Assembly (NCBI GenBank): GCA_903904815.1 | Contig: CAIVDU010000057.1 | Coordinates: 1-64,000 of the forward strand | Direction of reading: 5' to 3' | Source of the DNA: an uncultured Armatimonadota bacterium | GTDB lineage: Bacteria; Armatimonadota; Fimbriimonadia; Fimbriimonadales; Fimbriimonadaceae | DNA length: 64,000 bases | Shown here: piece by piece, positions 18,673-27,051 of the stretch | Layout of the letters: every line of letters begins with the position of its first letter | How positions within the stretch are numbered: position 1 is the first letter of the stretch | Translations under genes and position numbers: made by a program | Notes under the pieces: generated by a model | Databases searched by the model: none | The model's input: the letters and a program-made list of their open reading frames with translations, nothing else | Told to the model about the DNA's origin: nothing

Positions 18673-19044
18673 CTAACGAAGAACAATCGCAGGGACGCGC
18701 TCGGCAAACGTATGCTGTGTCGCCAGAACATGGATGGGGCCCGAACACCGATCCCACACTGCCTGACGCCGACCCATGTAGGCGTAGTAAACCAGCTGGC
18801 CCTCTTTTGTTTTTGTCCAGCGAGGCTCGCCAACTCCGGTCGAAAGAACGACATACATCCCAGGGGGAATGAGCGCTTCGTCCGAAAAGGCGTGGGCAAA
18901 CGACGCCAGATCAGCTCCCTCTAGGGCGCTTTGACTCATGACGAGGTGGCCGCGAATATTAAGTCGCAAAGAGCCCTGATTTTGGAGGAGCACAAACTCT
19001 TGCTCCGGAACTTCGTTGCGCTGAATGCCGACGATACGGATCAA
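18673..19044 (-). CDS. Small conserved-looking protein, possibly lamin-tail-like
   Basis: 123 residues, not confidently recognised. The pattern 'EFVLLQNQGSLRLNIRGHLV' followed by 'IPPGMYVVLSTG' and a late 'VWDRCSGPIHVL' recalls the beta-sandwich of lamin-tail (LTD) domains, but the match is weak. There is no signal peptide or membrane segment. The start is TTG at 19044, with GGAGG 11 bases upstream, which supports it. It lies 35 bases before the glycerate kinase ATG and is probably in the same operon. Confidence 0.55.
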   Translation of the reverse strand: MIRIVGIQRNEVPEQEFVLLQNQGSLRLNIRGHLVMSQSALEGADLASFAHAFSDEALIPPGMYVVLSTGVGEPRWTKTKEGQLVYYAYMGRRQAVWDRCSGPIHVLATQHTFAERVPAIVLR

Positions 19045-19112
19045 ATGCGACTAAACCTCCGACTAAGCGTATAGTCCACGCTCTTTGTCTCCACTGAGGA
19101 AGATTATATAGA

Positions 19113-19682
19113 TTATTCGCCCAAGAGAGCAATTTCTCCAACCTCTTCGAGATTGGCGCTTCGACGATCGAAGAAAAGTGATGCGAATCGGATTGACTCC
19201 GCCGTCGTGGTCGAGAATACATTTCGAGCTCTTCTTGCTCGATACCATGGCCAACCCTTCGTGATCTCGGTGTGATGACGTGCCGAGTAGACCTTGGCCG
19301 CCTCGTCAAGGCATTCGTCAAGAGCGCTGTCTCGATGATAAACCGCTAGGTAGGCACGAAGGGCCTGACCGGATAGGTCACCGATTTGGTCGGCATCGAC
19401 GGGACGCCGACCGCTGGGTATTCGATGACCCAGATGGACCGTTACGTGGCCGGCAACCAAGCGGTGCCACTCTCGCGAAGCATGCTGGATTGGACCGACC
19501 TCGGAATCGTCCGCGCTGACCAACAGTTGGTGGGTGGCAGCTGCCCCGACTAAACCGTACCGAAGCGCCAACGCATTCACGTAACCTGGGTTTTGGAGAA
19601 GAGGATTCGTCGGCAGCCTAAATTCAACGCACCGCAACGCCTGCATCAAGGCGTGATCCACGCGGTACTCGATCGGTGTCAC
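19113..19682 (-). CDS. Hypothetical protein, third gene of an aldo/keto reductase-MarR operon
   Basis: 189 residues, no family recognised. It is helical and rich in histidine and arginine ('REWHRLVAGHVTVHLGHR', 'YSARHHTEITKGWPWYRARR'), with no signal peptide or membrane helix. The start codon is GTG at 19682, overlapping the MarR stop as GTGA, which is strong evidence that it is translated after MarR. The histidine-rich helices hint at a metal-binding helical bundle, but I see no diagnostic motif. Function unknown. Confidence 0.6.
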   Translation of the reverse strand: MTPIEYRVDHALMQALRCVEFRLPTNPLLQNPGYVNALALRYGLVGAAATHQLLVSADDSEVGPIQHASREWHRLVAGHVTVHLGHRIPSGRRPVDADQIGDLSGQALRAYLAVYHRDSALDECLDEAAKVYSARHHTEITKGWPWYRARRARNVFSTTTAESIRFASLFFDRRSANLEEVGEIALLGE

Positions 19683-20170
19683 GGGCGCGTCTCCTGCTTT
19701 TCCGACGGCGTAGGGATTCTGTTCGGCGAGTCGTGGTTCAGCGACTTTGCCAAATTTCGATTGATGCGCTTTAGTACATCGACCGTTGCATTCAATTCGG
19801 TGTCTCCAATACCTATGACCATTTCAGATTCGGCTTGGTTCACTCGTTTTAAGACTTCGTTGACAATCCGTGATCCCTTCGAAGTCAATGAGAGGACCTT
19901 GGCTCTTGAGTCCGTAGGGTGCGGCTTTTGCACCAATAGCCCGCGATCAGAAGCGATCCTTACTGATTCGCAAAGGGTAGGGGCCGAAATTCCCAGCCGG
20001 CGGGCGAGTTCTGCCTGAGGAAGATTTCCGGAGCCTGCCTTGACCACTGAGAGAAGTTCGAAGGAGGCGAGGGTGACTCCCATCCCTTCGAGGACAGGCC
20101 GGGTCACCCCAGTCATCAATTCGCTGAGTAGACCTGCCTGAGCGGTGAGACTGTCACGAACGTCTTGCAT
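19679..20170 (-). CDS. MarR-family transcriptional regulator
   Basis: 163 residues. Winged helix-turn-helix: 'FELLSVVKAGSGNLPQAELA' (38-57), recognition region 'RLGISAPTLCESVRIASDRG' and wing 'QKPHPTDSRAKVLSLTSKG', followed by the dimerising C-terminal helices. MarR proteins usually repress their own operon and release DNA on binding a phenolic or oxidant ligand. It starts seven bases after the aldo/keto reductase stop and so probably controls that operon. Confidence 0.92.
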   Translation of the reverse strand: MQDVRDSLTAQAGLLSELMTGVTRPVLEGMGVTLASFELLSVVKAGSGNLPQAELARRLGISAPTLCESVRIASDRGLLVQKPHPTDSRAKVLSLTSKGSRIVNEVLKRVNQAESEMVIGIGDTELNATVDVLKRINRNLAKSLNHDSPNRIPTPSEKQETRP

Positions 20171-20177
20171 GGTCTTT

Positions 20178-21161
20178 TTACCAGCGTTCGTGGACGCTCG
20201 ATTTCACTTTCTCCTCGTAGATCCTCGCAACTTGGCCCATGACATCAGCGGGAAGATTGGGTAGTTCGGATACCGAGAAGTTGGACTGAGCTTGTTCCGC
20301 AGTCTTTGCGCCTGGAATAGCGCAGCTTATCGCGGAATATGCGAGGATCCACTTCAGAGCGAATTGCGCCATGCTCATCCCGGCAGGAACCAGGGATCGC
20401 AACTCTTCCACAGTTTCCAGTCCTAAATCGTAATCCAATCCGGAGAAGGTTTCGCCCTTGTCAAAAGCAGCCCCGTCCCGGTTAAACGAGCGGTGGTCAT
20501 CTGCCTCAAACTGACTTGACTTCGACAGCTTCCCACTGAGCATTCCCGAGCTCAGAGGCAGGCGGGCGAGAATACCGACGTTTTGAGCCTGTGCTTTGGG
20601 AAATAGGTCGGTGATCGCCCGTTGCCGGAAAATGTTAAAGATCACTTGGATCGTCTTCACTCCAGGGAAGTTGATTGCCTTGAGGCCCTCTTCGAGCTTC
20701 TCGACGCTAACCCCGTAGTGGCGAATTTTGCCTTGTTGCACCAGATCATCGAGGATTCCAAAGACTTCGGGTTGGTAATAAACCTCGGTCGGCGGGCAGT
20801 GGAGTTGAACCAAATCGAGAGACTCGACTCCCAGGTTCTCCAGTGATCGCTCAACGAACTGGCTCAGGTTGGCTCGGTTGTAACCTTCGGCAATATGAGG
20901 ATTTAGTCTGCGCCCTGCCTTGGTGGCCACGATGATCTCCTCAGACCGTTCGCTTTTCAAGCGCTTAATCAGTCGTTCGCTCCGGCCATCTCCATAGACG
21001 TCGGCGGTGTCGAAGAAATTGACGCCGAGATCCACAGCCCGATGCATGGCAAGCAACGATGTCTCGTCGTCAACCTGTCCCCACGTACCACCGACCGCCC
21101 ATGCCCCGAAACTAACTTCTGAGACGTTGAAGCCTGTGTTCCCAAGCGCCCGGTAATTCAT
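20178..21161 (-). CDS. Aldo/keto reductase
   Basis: 327 residues, (beta/alpha)8 NADPH-dependent reductase. The catalytic tetrad is visible: Asp in 'NFFDTADVYGDG' with Tyr of the same segment, Lys in 'IIVATKAGR' and His in 'LVQLHCPP'. The NADPH-binding end 'SCAIPGAKTAEQAQSNF' is also present. It opens an operon with a MarR regulator, a common arrangement for genes induced by reactive aldehydes or quinones. Substrate unknown. Confidence 0.93.
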   Translation of the reverse strand: MNYRALGNTGFNVSEVSFGAWAVGGTWGQVDDETSLLAMHRAVDLGVNFFDTADVYGDGRSERLIKRLKSERSEEIIVATKAGRRLNPHIAEGYNRANLSQFVERSLENLGVESLDLVQLHCPPTEVYYQPEVFGILDDLVQQGKIRHYGVSVEKLEEGLKAINFPGVKTIQVIFNIFRQRAITDLFPKAQAQNVGILARLPLSSGMLSGKLSKSSQFEADDHRSFNRDGAAFDKGETFSGLDYDLGLETVEELRSLVPAGMSMAQFALKWILAYSAISCAIPGAKTAEQAQSNFSVSELPNLPADVMGQVARIYEEKVKSSVHERW

Positions 21162-21242
21162 GCAAGAAGGCTACCCCCTGCACGATGCCTTGATACTTCG
21201 TCCGCCAAACGATTTATGCGCAGAATCGAGTCTTCACTGAAT

Positions 21243-21722
21243 TCACTCGGGGCGAAAAACGACCGAACAGTACTTTGCATATCCGTCGGGTTCCCAGCGC
21301 TCGCCCAGTAATTCGACTCCGCCACCATCCTGCGGTGTGAATGTGTAGCGTAAGCGCTGCATTCCCCAGACCATGACCGTCGGATCGCCGACAAAAACGA
21401 GCGAGCCACCGTGGAAGTTGCCGGTCATATGGAGGGGTTCTTCTTGGCTTGAGGCAAAGGCCCACATACGATAACACTGCTTTGACTCACTGTATGTCAA
21501 AAGGGCAGTGAAGGTTTCAACGCCGTAGCCAGGTATGTCTCCGTAGAAGTCGATCTTAATGAATCGTTCGCAGGTCTCCCAGCTTCCCGAAACGAATGCT
21601 TTGAAGCTGACTGGGCCTGATTCCGGTGGATAAAGCGTCTCAGTACCCGTGCTTTCGCCAAGCAGGAACTGCAGCTTCCTTAGCTGCTCTATCGGTAGTG
21701 AACGAGATATCGAACTAGACAT
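21243..21722 (-). CDS. Hypothetical protein, DUF1579-like beta-barrel candidate
   Basis: 159 residues. The opening 'LPIEQLRKLQFLLGESTGTETLYPP' resembles the 'L..L.G.W.G' opening of lipocalin-like DUF1579 proteins, and the rest is predicted strands with conserved-looking Trp/Tyr ('YRMWAFASSQEEPLHMTGNF', 'YTFTPQDGGGVELLGERW'). No signal peptide. It stands alone between the aldo/keto reductase operon and a 333-base gap. Assignment to DUF1579 is tentative. Confidence 0.6.
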   Translation of the reverse strand: MSSSISRSLPIEQLRKLQFLLGESTGTETLYPPESGPVSFKAFVSGSWETCERFIKIDFYGDIPGYGVETFTALLTYSESKQCYRMWAFASSQEEPLHMTGNFHGGSLVFVGDPTVMVWGMQRLRYTFTPQDGGGVELLGERWEPDGYAKYCSVVFRPE

Positions 21723-22055
21723 GGCATTTTGCTCGTATTCTACGAAACAACTACCGGCGGTCCCAACCGATATTAAGAAATAATGATCGTTCAGTCCATG
21801 CTTGCTCTCATCAACGCAAGAAGTCTAACTATCTAATTACAATACAAGATAAATAGCTACGGCATGGATTCTAAGTCTACCTATCACTATGTTAGATGTT
21901 ATCCACAGGGCGTGTCAATTGTCTTCCGGGTGGGGTATTGAAATCTAATTTGGTTGCAATTGGAGATCATTGGTGGAACGTTTAAACCTGAAAAGGTTCA
22001 AATACTTTATATTTTTCGCCCCTGATACATACATTAGCTGTTATAATTCTTCTGA
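21723..22055. other. AT-rich divergent intergenic region
   Basis: 333 bases, clearly richer in A/T than its surroundings. It holds an imperfect 8-bp inverted repeat with a GAAA loop (21982-22001, one mismatch) and a TATAAT hexamer at 22042-22047 without an obvious -35. I see no ORF or RNA gene. The hexamer fits a promoter for the response-regulator gene, with translation starting at the downstream TTG/GTG. Confidence 0.4.
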
Positions 22056-22541
22056 ATGTGCCTGAAGTACGCAAGTGCAGAAGAAGGAGGAGCAATTCGA
22101 AGCTTGGTGGATCCTTACCTGATCCTCCTTGTGGAGGATAACTCCGATGATGAGTTACTCACCATTCGGGCGCTTCGAAAAGTTCGGCCAGCTTGCCACG
22201 TGATTGTGAAACGCGACGGTGAGGAGGCCGAGGAGTACCTTGCCGGTCTGCTGAGTCTCGACGCAGGACCAACTCCCGACCTGATCCTTTTGGATCTTAA
22301 GCTTCCAAAACTAGATGGATTTGAAGTGCTCGATCTCGTGAGATCGAATCCCAAGGTCGGACGGACTCCGACAATCATGCTCTCGTCTTCCGACGAGCCG
22401 ACCGATCTGTTGCGATGCTATGAAAAGGGTGCTTCTGGATTTGTCCGCAAACCGGTGGGGTTCGATGACTATGCCGATGCAGTACGAGTCCTCGGACTGT
22501 ACTGGATGGGGGTCAATCTGTCGCCCGCAAGGCTCCTCTAA
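22056..22541 (+). CDS. Single-domain response regulator (Rcp1/CheY-like)
   Basis: 161 residues from the ATG at 22056. It is only a receiver domain: 'LILLVEDNSDDE' with the acidic pocket, phospho-acceptor Asp in 'LILLDLKLPKLDG', Ser in 'IMLSSSDEP' and Lys in 'FVRKPVGFDDY'. This is the type that partners phytochrome-like or hybrid kinases. A strong AAGGAGGAG at 22085-22092 lies inside the first codons, so the true start may be TTG 22104 or GTG 22107 (about 145 residues), and TATAAT at 22042 supports that. No kinase gene adjoins it. Confidence 0.88.
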   Translation: MCLKYASAEEGGAIRSLVDPYLILLVEDNSDDELLTIRALRKVRPACHVIVKRDGEEAEEYLAGLLSLDAGPTPDLILLDLKLPKLDGFEVLDLVRSNPKVGRTPTIMLSSSDEPTDLLRCYEKGASGFVRKPVGFDDYADAVRVLGLYWMGVNLSPARLL

Positions 22542-23188
22542 GCTCGAACGGCAAGGCTTATTACCAGCGCGTAGTGAAAGGCGCTTGCAGTCAGCACGAA
22601 GAGGTGCCAAAGATCGTGGGCATCAAATTTTCCGGGCCAGAGGCGAGGGCGCTCGGTGGCATAGATGATTGTCCCCAGGGTGTAAACGATTCCTCCGGCC
22701 AGCAACCAGTCGAGTTGAGTTGCGGTCAGATTCGCCCTTAGGGGGCCCATGGCAAGAATCGCCATCCAGCCCATCGAGAGATAAAGCGCGACTCTCAGGA
22801 CGTGATGCCCCCCACCGAAGAAGAGATTGAGGATCAGTCCGAAGACGGCCAGAGACCATTCTGCGATCAGCATCGGTATGCCATAGGTCCGGGGCAGACT
22901 GAGCAGGCACACGGGCGTGTAGGTCCCCGCGATCATCACGTAAATCGCCATGTGATCGAGTCGCTGAGGCCAGGGCGATGCGCTGGTTTTCGCATGGTAG
23001 AGGGTGCTGGCGAGATAGACGAAGATAAGACCACCCGCATAGACCATGGAGCCCACCAAGGCGATCGACTTGTTGTAAGTGATTCCGACGAGTGCGATCG
23101 TCCCGATCAGCGCCAAGATTACGCCCAGACCATGGGAGACGCTGCTGAAGGGATCCTTGAGTTTGGTGTAACCAAGCCGCTCAAGCAT
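22538..23188 (-). CDS. Hemolysin III/PAQR-family membrane protein
   Basis: 216 residues with seven predicted membrane helices. The metal-binding residues of the family are all visible: 'STLYHAK' (Ser...His), 'RLDHMAIYVMIAGTYTP' (Asp/His) and 'HDLWHLFVLTASAFHY' (two His). Bacterial members (YqfA, COG1272) are poorly understood; the eukaryotic relatives are adiponectin receptors with ceramidase activity. It overlaps the stop of the convergent response-regulator gene by four bases. Confidence 0.93.
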   Translation of the reverse strand: MLERLGYTKLKDPFSSVSHGLGVILALIGTIALVGITYNKSIALVGSMVYAGGLIFVYLASTLYHAKTSASPWPQRLDHMAIYVMIAGTYTPVCLLSLPRTYGIPMLIAEWSLAVFGLILNLFFGGGHHVLRVALYLSMGWMAILAMGPLRANLTATQLDWLLAGGIVYTLGTIIYATERPRLWPGKFDAHDLWHLFVLTASAFHYALVISLAVRA

Positions 23189-23259
23189 GACTGGAAGGTA
23201 CCAGAGAATCTTTTGGAATACGGACCCGAATTTCTAAGACCGGCGGTAGTCTTGAACAT

Positions 23260-24189
23260 ATGAAGACTCAGCCAATCACCCACTCTGGACTCGTCTCCAC
23301 GCGACTCTCCTACGGGTGCATGCGTATCACCGGCACCTGGAATCCTCAGGAGATCACGCCCGAGCGGGAAGCCAATGGCAAGAAGGCGGTTCTCGCCGCG
23401 TATGAGACTGGCTACAGCCTGTTTGACCACGCGGACATCTATGCCCAGGGCGCCTGTGAGGAGCTCTTTGGCAAGGTGCTGAAAGACGTGCCGTCGATGA
23501 GGAAAGAGATCATCATCGCGACGAAGTGCGGGATACGATTTAATGGCGATCCAAACCCGAATTCGCCTCACCGGTACGATTTTTCGCACAATCACATCAT
23601 CGAGTCTTGTGAAAAATCGCTTCAGAGAATGGGAATTGAAACGATTGATATCTACCAACTTCACCGCCCCGACCTGCTTATGGATCCGGAAGAGGTTGCG
23701 CTCGCTTTTAGCCAATTGCATCAAGCCGGCAAGGTGAAGTATTTCGGCGTCTCAAACTTCTTGCCTTCATTCGTAACTGCGCTTCAGAGCAAGTTGCGGT
23801 TTCGGTTGGTCGTTAACCAAGTCGAGATCCATCTCGGTCGACTGGCGCCGTTTTACGACGGAACGCTCGATCAGTGCATTGCAGAGGGCATCACGCCCCT
23901 TTCTTGGAGCCCCCTCGGAGGCGGATTCTTGGGAGAAGGCGGAAAAACGGAGGATCCGAAACGTCTCAAGTTGATCGAGACGCTCGATGCGATCGCCAAG
24001 CAGTACGGAATCTCACGCACGGTTCTGTCTCTCGCGTGGTTGCTCAAGCATCCCAGCCACATCATTCCAATTGTCGGCTCGGCAAACCCCGAGCACATTC
24101 GAGATGCGGCAAAGGCTGACGACGTGGAACTGGATCGCGAAGACTGGTATCGAATTCTGGTGGCCGCTCGAGGAGAAGGTCTGCCTTAG
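23260..24189 (+). CDS. Aldo/keto reductase, YdhF type
   Basis: 309 residues. Motifs: 'SYGCMRITGTWN', Asp/Tyr in 'LFDHADIYAQGACEELFG', Lys in 'IIIATKCGI', His in 'IYQLHRPDLLMDPEEVA' and C-terminal 'HIIPIVGSANPEHIRDA' for NADPH. These features and 'YFGVSNF' place it with E. coli YdhF rather than with the reductase at 20.2 kb. Monocistronic; ends overlapping the convergent zinc-ribbon gene by four bases. Substrate unknown. Confidence 0.92.
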   Translation: MKTQPITHSGLVSTRLSYGCMRITGTWNPQEITPEREANGKKAVLAAYETGYSLFDHADIYAQGACEELFGKVLKDVPSMRKEIIIATKCGIRFNGDPNPNSPHRYDFSHNHIIESCEKSLQRMGIETIDIYQLHRPDLLMDPEEVALAFSQLHQAGKVKYFGVSNFLPSFVTALQSKLRFRLVVNQVEIHLGRLAPFYDGTLDQCIAEGITPLSWSPLGGGFLGEGGKTEDPKRLKLIETLDAIAKQYGISRTVLSLAWLLKHPSHIIPIVGSANPEHIRDAAKADDVELDREDWYRILVAARGEGLP

Positions 24190-24515
24190 TATCGAGCGCG
24201 CGCGCGCCCACACTTCGGACAGTTGCGCAGTTCCGACGAGTACTTCGACTTGCAGTAAGGGCAAAGATAGAGGTCGAATTCAAAGACTCCGACATTGGGG
24301 TCGAGTTTTGACAACTCAACTTTGTCCTCAAAGTCCTCCAGCGCTTTCAAGTCGTATTTGTCTCGAGGCTTAAAATCTCTGTAAAGCACGTAGAGGGTTG
24401 CAACGAAGCAAATTCCTGCGGGCAAGACCAGAATCTGCAGCTGAAACGCCTGCGCACCGATGAGGAATAGCATCGTGAAGGCGGTCGGGACCATCCAGGC
24501 AAGGCGTGAGAGCAT
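24186..24515 (-). CDS. Membrane protein with C-terminal zinc ribbon
   Basis: 109 residues. Two hydrophobic helices at the N-terminus (MVPTAFTMLFLIGAQAF; LQILVLPAGICFVATLYVLY), a charged linker, and a cytoplasmic CPYC...CPKC zinc-ribbon at about 85-101. Such small proteins often anchor or sense, but no role can be assigned. The ATG is 12 bases after the CvfB-like stop, so it is the second gene of that operon. Confidence 0.75.
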   Translation of the reverse strand: MLSRLAWMVPTAFTMLFLIGAQAFQLQILVLPAGICFVATLYVLYRDFKPRDKYDLKALEDFEDKVELSKLDPNVGVFEFDLYLCPYCKSKYSSELRNCPKCGRARARY

Positions 24516-24527
24516 AAGGGATCTAGT

Positions 24528-25358
24528 CTACGAAACGAGTCGGATGCCTTGGGCTTCGATGGATATCCGCCCCTCGCGGAAGAGTTGGCCAATCAACTTC
24601 TTAAATGTAGCCTTACTCATTCCAAAGACTTGTCTAATCTCCTCGGGAGAAGAACGGTCGCCGTAGGGAAGGAACCCGCTGCTGCTTCTCAATAGCTCGA
24701 TAATCCGCGGAACTTCTTCCACCGCTGCTGAGAAACCCTCTTTGAAGAGGGTAATTGCGATGCGACCATCGTCGCGGACGCGCTTGACGTACCCGTCCCT
24801 GCGATCCCCAATGCGAAGTGAGTCGCCGCCGTCCGCGTGAAACACCAGCCCACCGTAGAGATTGTCGATCACGACCAACATGCCGTGTTCGGCAAGCCTA
24901 TACGCAAGAATTGAAACTTTTTCTCCGACCTTCGTCGACAGTGGCGCCGACTCAAAGTAGCGGCTGAGGCGGGTGCTCCCAATGAGTCGCCCCGTCTTCT
25001 CATCCAGAAGGACTCTGACCACATAGAACTGTCCTACCCGCATCGGGGAATGCTGCTCAGCAAAAGGAATGAGCAGATCTTTGTCGAGACCCCAATCCAT
25101 GAAGGCGCCGAGGCGGTTGCTGTCGATGCACTCCATATAGCCAAACCCGCCATCAATGGCGTGGGGGCGCTGGGTGGTGGCAACTGGGCGGTCCTCGGAA
25201 TCGGTGTAGACAAAAACACGAACTTCAGCGCCGATGGTCGGCTTGGTTCCAGCAAATCGATTCGGAAGGAGGACTTCCTCTTGGCCATCGGTCAGATACG
25301 CCCCCTGTTCCGCCAGACGAGCGATAGAAAGGGTCTGATACCGACCTATTTGGATCAC
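24528..25358 (-). CDS. CvfB-like S1-domain RNA-binding protein
   Basis: 276 residues, usual length for CvfB/YitL. It has several S1-type modules, including 'GGFGYMECIDSNRLGAFMDW' and 'GGLVFHADGGDSLRIGDRRD', and a C-terminal winged-helix 'EIRQVFGMSKATFKKLIGQL' followed by 'REGRISIEAQGIRLV'. In Staphylococcus CvfB affects expression of virulence genes by RNA binding; the general role is uncertain. A small zinc-ribbon membrane protein follows at 12 bases. Confidence 0.88.
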   Translation of the reverse strand: MIQIGRYQTLSIARLAEQGAYLTDGQEEVLLPNRFAGTKPTIGAEVRVFVYTDSEDRPVATTQRPHAIDGGFGYMECIDSNRLGAFMDWGLDKDLLIPFAEQHSPMRVGQFYVVRVLLDEKTGRLIGSTRLSRYFESAPLSTKVGEKVSILAYRLAEHGMLVVIDNLYGGLVFHADGGDSLRIGDRRDGYVKRVRDDGRIAITLFKEGFSAAVEEVPRIIELLRSSSGFLPYGDRSSPEEIRQVFGMSKATFKKLIGQLFREGRISIEAQGIRLVS

Positions 25359-25491
25359 ATCTAGAGTATGGCGGATGGACTCGCTGGGAGCCTATCCTGC
25401 AAGGTTTCGAACTCTCGCCGGAATACTGGCTTTGACATTCTATTTCTGGCGTTTCTCTCTAAATGAAAGGGACTTGCCGAAAATACACCTT

Positions 25492-25803
25492 ATGAGTGCG
25501 TCCGAATTCCCATTTGGAGTTTCGGCCATCTCCGAGGGACATTTCGGAGGCGGTCAATCTTACTTTGCTGACCGCCGTCACATGGCGGTTAACCCCGATG
25601 GTCGATCCGGCCACCCTCCGGCACATCAAGAGGATCAGGAACCTCATGACGACGAATCGGCCGAACAGAATTTGCCGACAACGGACGATCCCGCCACAAA
25701 GGTGGCTCAATTAGATGAAGAAATTGAGCCAACCTACGATCTTTCGAAGACCGCAGCGGAGCATCATGCCCATCTTGGACGCCTGCTAGATGTGAAGCTC
25801 TGA
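25492..25803 (+). CDS. Small acidic hypothetical protein
   Basis: About 103 residues, rich in Asp, Glu and His and mostly disordered-looking ('PPAHQEDQEPHDDESAEQ'), ending in a short helix 'AAEHHAHLGRLLDVKL'. No family, signal or membrane segment recognised. ATG 25492 (MSASEFPFG) is preferred; the frame is open to 25375 but the added residues look like translated promoter, and TTGACA occurs at 25432-25437. It may be real on coding appearance and its independent promoter; confidence is limited. Confidence 0.45.
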   Translation: MSASEFPFGVSAISEGHFGGGQSYFADRRHMAVNPDGRSGHPPAHQEDQEPHDDESAEQNLPTTDDPATKVAQLDEEIEPTYDLSKTAAEHHAHLGRLLDVKL

Positions 25804-25876
25804 TCTCGGCCTAGGCAGCGCCTGACTTTGAGCGATGTGCTCTAATGAATGGTGGCCTTGGGAGGTCAGCATTCTC

Positions 25877-27037
25877 GTGTCTAGTCTCATCGAACTGGCC
25901 CTCATATTTTTGCGCCTTGGTTGCACCGCGTTCGGCGGTCCTGCGGCTCATTTGGCCATGATGGAGCAGGAGTTCGTGGTCCGCAGGGAATGGCTGACCA
26001 AAGCGGAGTTTCTCGACCGGGTCGGGGTCGCTAGCCTGATTCCAGGACCGAGTTCTACCGAGGTCGCAATCTATATCGGCTACTCGAGGGCAGGGATACC
26101 TGGGTTGATGCTCGCCGGTTTGTGCTTCATCCTGCCGGCCGGTTTGATCGTGGCGGCAATTGCCGCCGCCTATGTCTCGTATGGCGCGCTGCCTGCGTTT
26201 CAATCCGCGCTCAGTGGGATCAAGCCGGTGGTGGTAGGCATCATTGCCCAAGCCATTGCGAGTCTGGCGACTTCCGGTCTCAACTCTTGGCCTAAAAGAG
26301 TTGTCTTCGCGATTGGTGTCGTGTTCGCCGGGTTAGGGCTCGGCTCGCTCCCGATTTTGTTCGGAGGGGGAATCGCGATAGCCGCGAAGTCCTTTTTTCA
26401 AGAACGCGACTGGAAGTCGATCAAGCCAATGGGGTTGCTCTTACTGGGAGTCGCCGCGGTAGCTGCGGTGCCCATCGCGATTTCCCTGACGATGGCCAGA
26501 GCGGCGGCTCCCAACCCGATCAACCTCTTCCTTTACTTTGCGAAGTTAGGGTCCGTCCTTTACGGCAGCGGATACGTGCTGCTGTCCTTTTTGGATCGAG
26601 ACCTTGTCGGCCATCTCCATTGGCTCTCCCGACCCGAACTGCTGGATGCGTCGTCAGTGGGACAGTTCACGCCGGGGCCGGTCTTCACCACGGCGACGTT
26701 TATCGGTTATCTACGCTCGGGGCCAATGGGGGCAGTTGCGGCTACGGTCGGAATCTTTCTCCCCTCCTTTCTTTTTGTGGCGATGACCGGGAAGCATCTT
26801 GTTAACCTGAGAAAGGCGGCCGCTTCAGCCGCCTTTCTCGATGGAATCAATGCGGCAGCGTTGAGCCTCATGGTCGTCGTTGGCTACTACTTCGCTGCTG
26901 ACGCGATACAAAATAGCGCAACCGCAGCCATCGCAGTGGCCGCGTTTTTGTCCACACGTTTCTATAAAGTGAATTCCGCCCTCCTGATTGCTTTAGGGGC
27001 GTTTTTGGGCTTGGCGTTTAGTCACCTCGTCCGTTAG
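25877..27037 (+). CDS. chrA: Chromate transporter ChrA, long-chain (two-domain) form
   Basis: About 386 residues of CHR superfamily, with two homologous halves. N-half: 'FLRLGCTAFGGPAAHLAMME', 'DRVGVASLIPGPSSTEVAIY'; C-half: 'FAKLGSVLYGSGYVLLSF', 'VGQFTPGPVFTTATFIGY'. About ten membrane helices. Members expel chromate, probably by an antiport or proton-coupled mechanism, but some paralogues transport other anions. I prefer the GTG at 25877 (VSSLIELALIFLRLG), which has GGGAGG upstream and gives the typical N-terminus; ATG 25835 is an alternative that adds 14 residues. Confidence 0.9.
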   Translation: MSSLIELALIFLRLGCTAFGGPAAHLAMMEQEFVVRREWLTKAEFLDRVGVASLIPGPSSTEVAIYIGYSRAGIPGLMLAGLCFILPAGLIVAAIAAAYVSYGALPAFQSALSGIKPVVVGIIAQAIASLATSGLNSWPKRVVFAIGVVFAGLGLGSLPILFGGGIAIAAKSFFQERDWKSIKPMGLLLLGVAAVAAVPIAISLTMARAAAPNPINLFLYFAKLGSVLYGSGYVLLSFLDRDLVGHLHWLSRPELLDASSVGQFTPGPVFTTATFIGYLRSGPMGAVAATVGIFLPSFLFVAMTGKHLVNLRKAAASAAFLDGINAAALSLMVVVGYYFAADAIQNSATAAIAVAAFLSTRFYKVNSALLIALGAFLGLAFSHLVR

Positions 27038-27048
27038 GATGATCCTAA
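27034..27048. promoter_or_regulatory. 15-bp perfect palindrome at the chrA stop
   Basis: TTAGGAT-G-ATCCTAA spans the chrA stop codon and the ribosome-binding region of the next gene (ATG 27052). It could bind a regulator or hide the ribosome-binding site in a hairpin. Only the symmetry is seen; any role is a guess. Confidence 0.3.
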
Positions 27049-27051
27049 CTG

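Noticed and set aside
18055-18924. 289-codon plus-strand frame over the glycerate kinase start
   Set aside because: Antisense to the kinase and the small unknown; low-complexity Arg/Pro/Gly-rich product typical of shadows.
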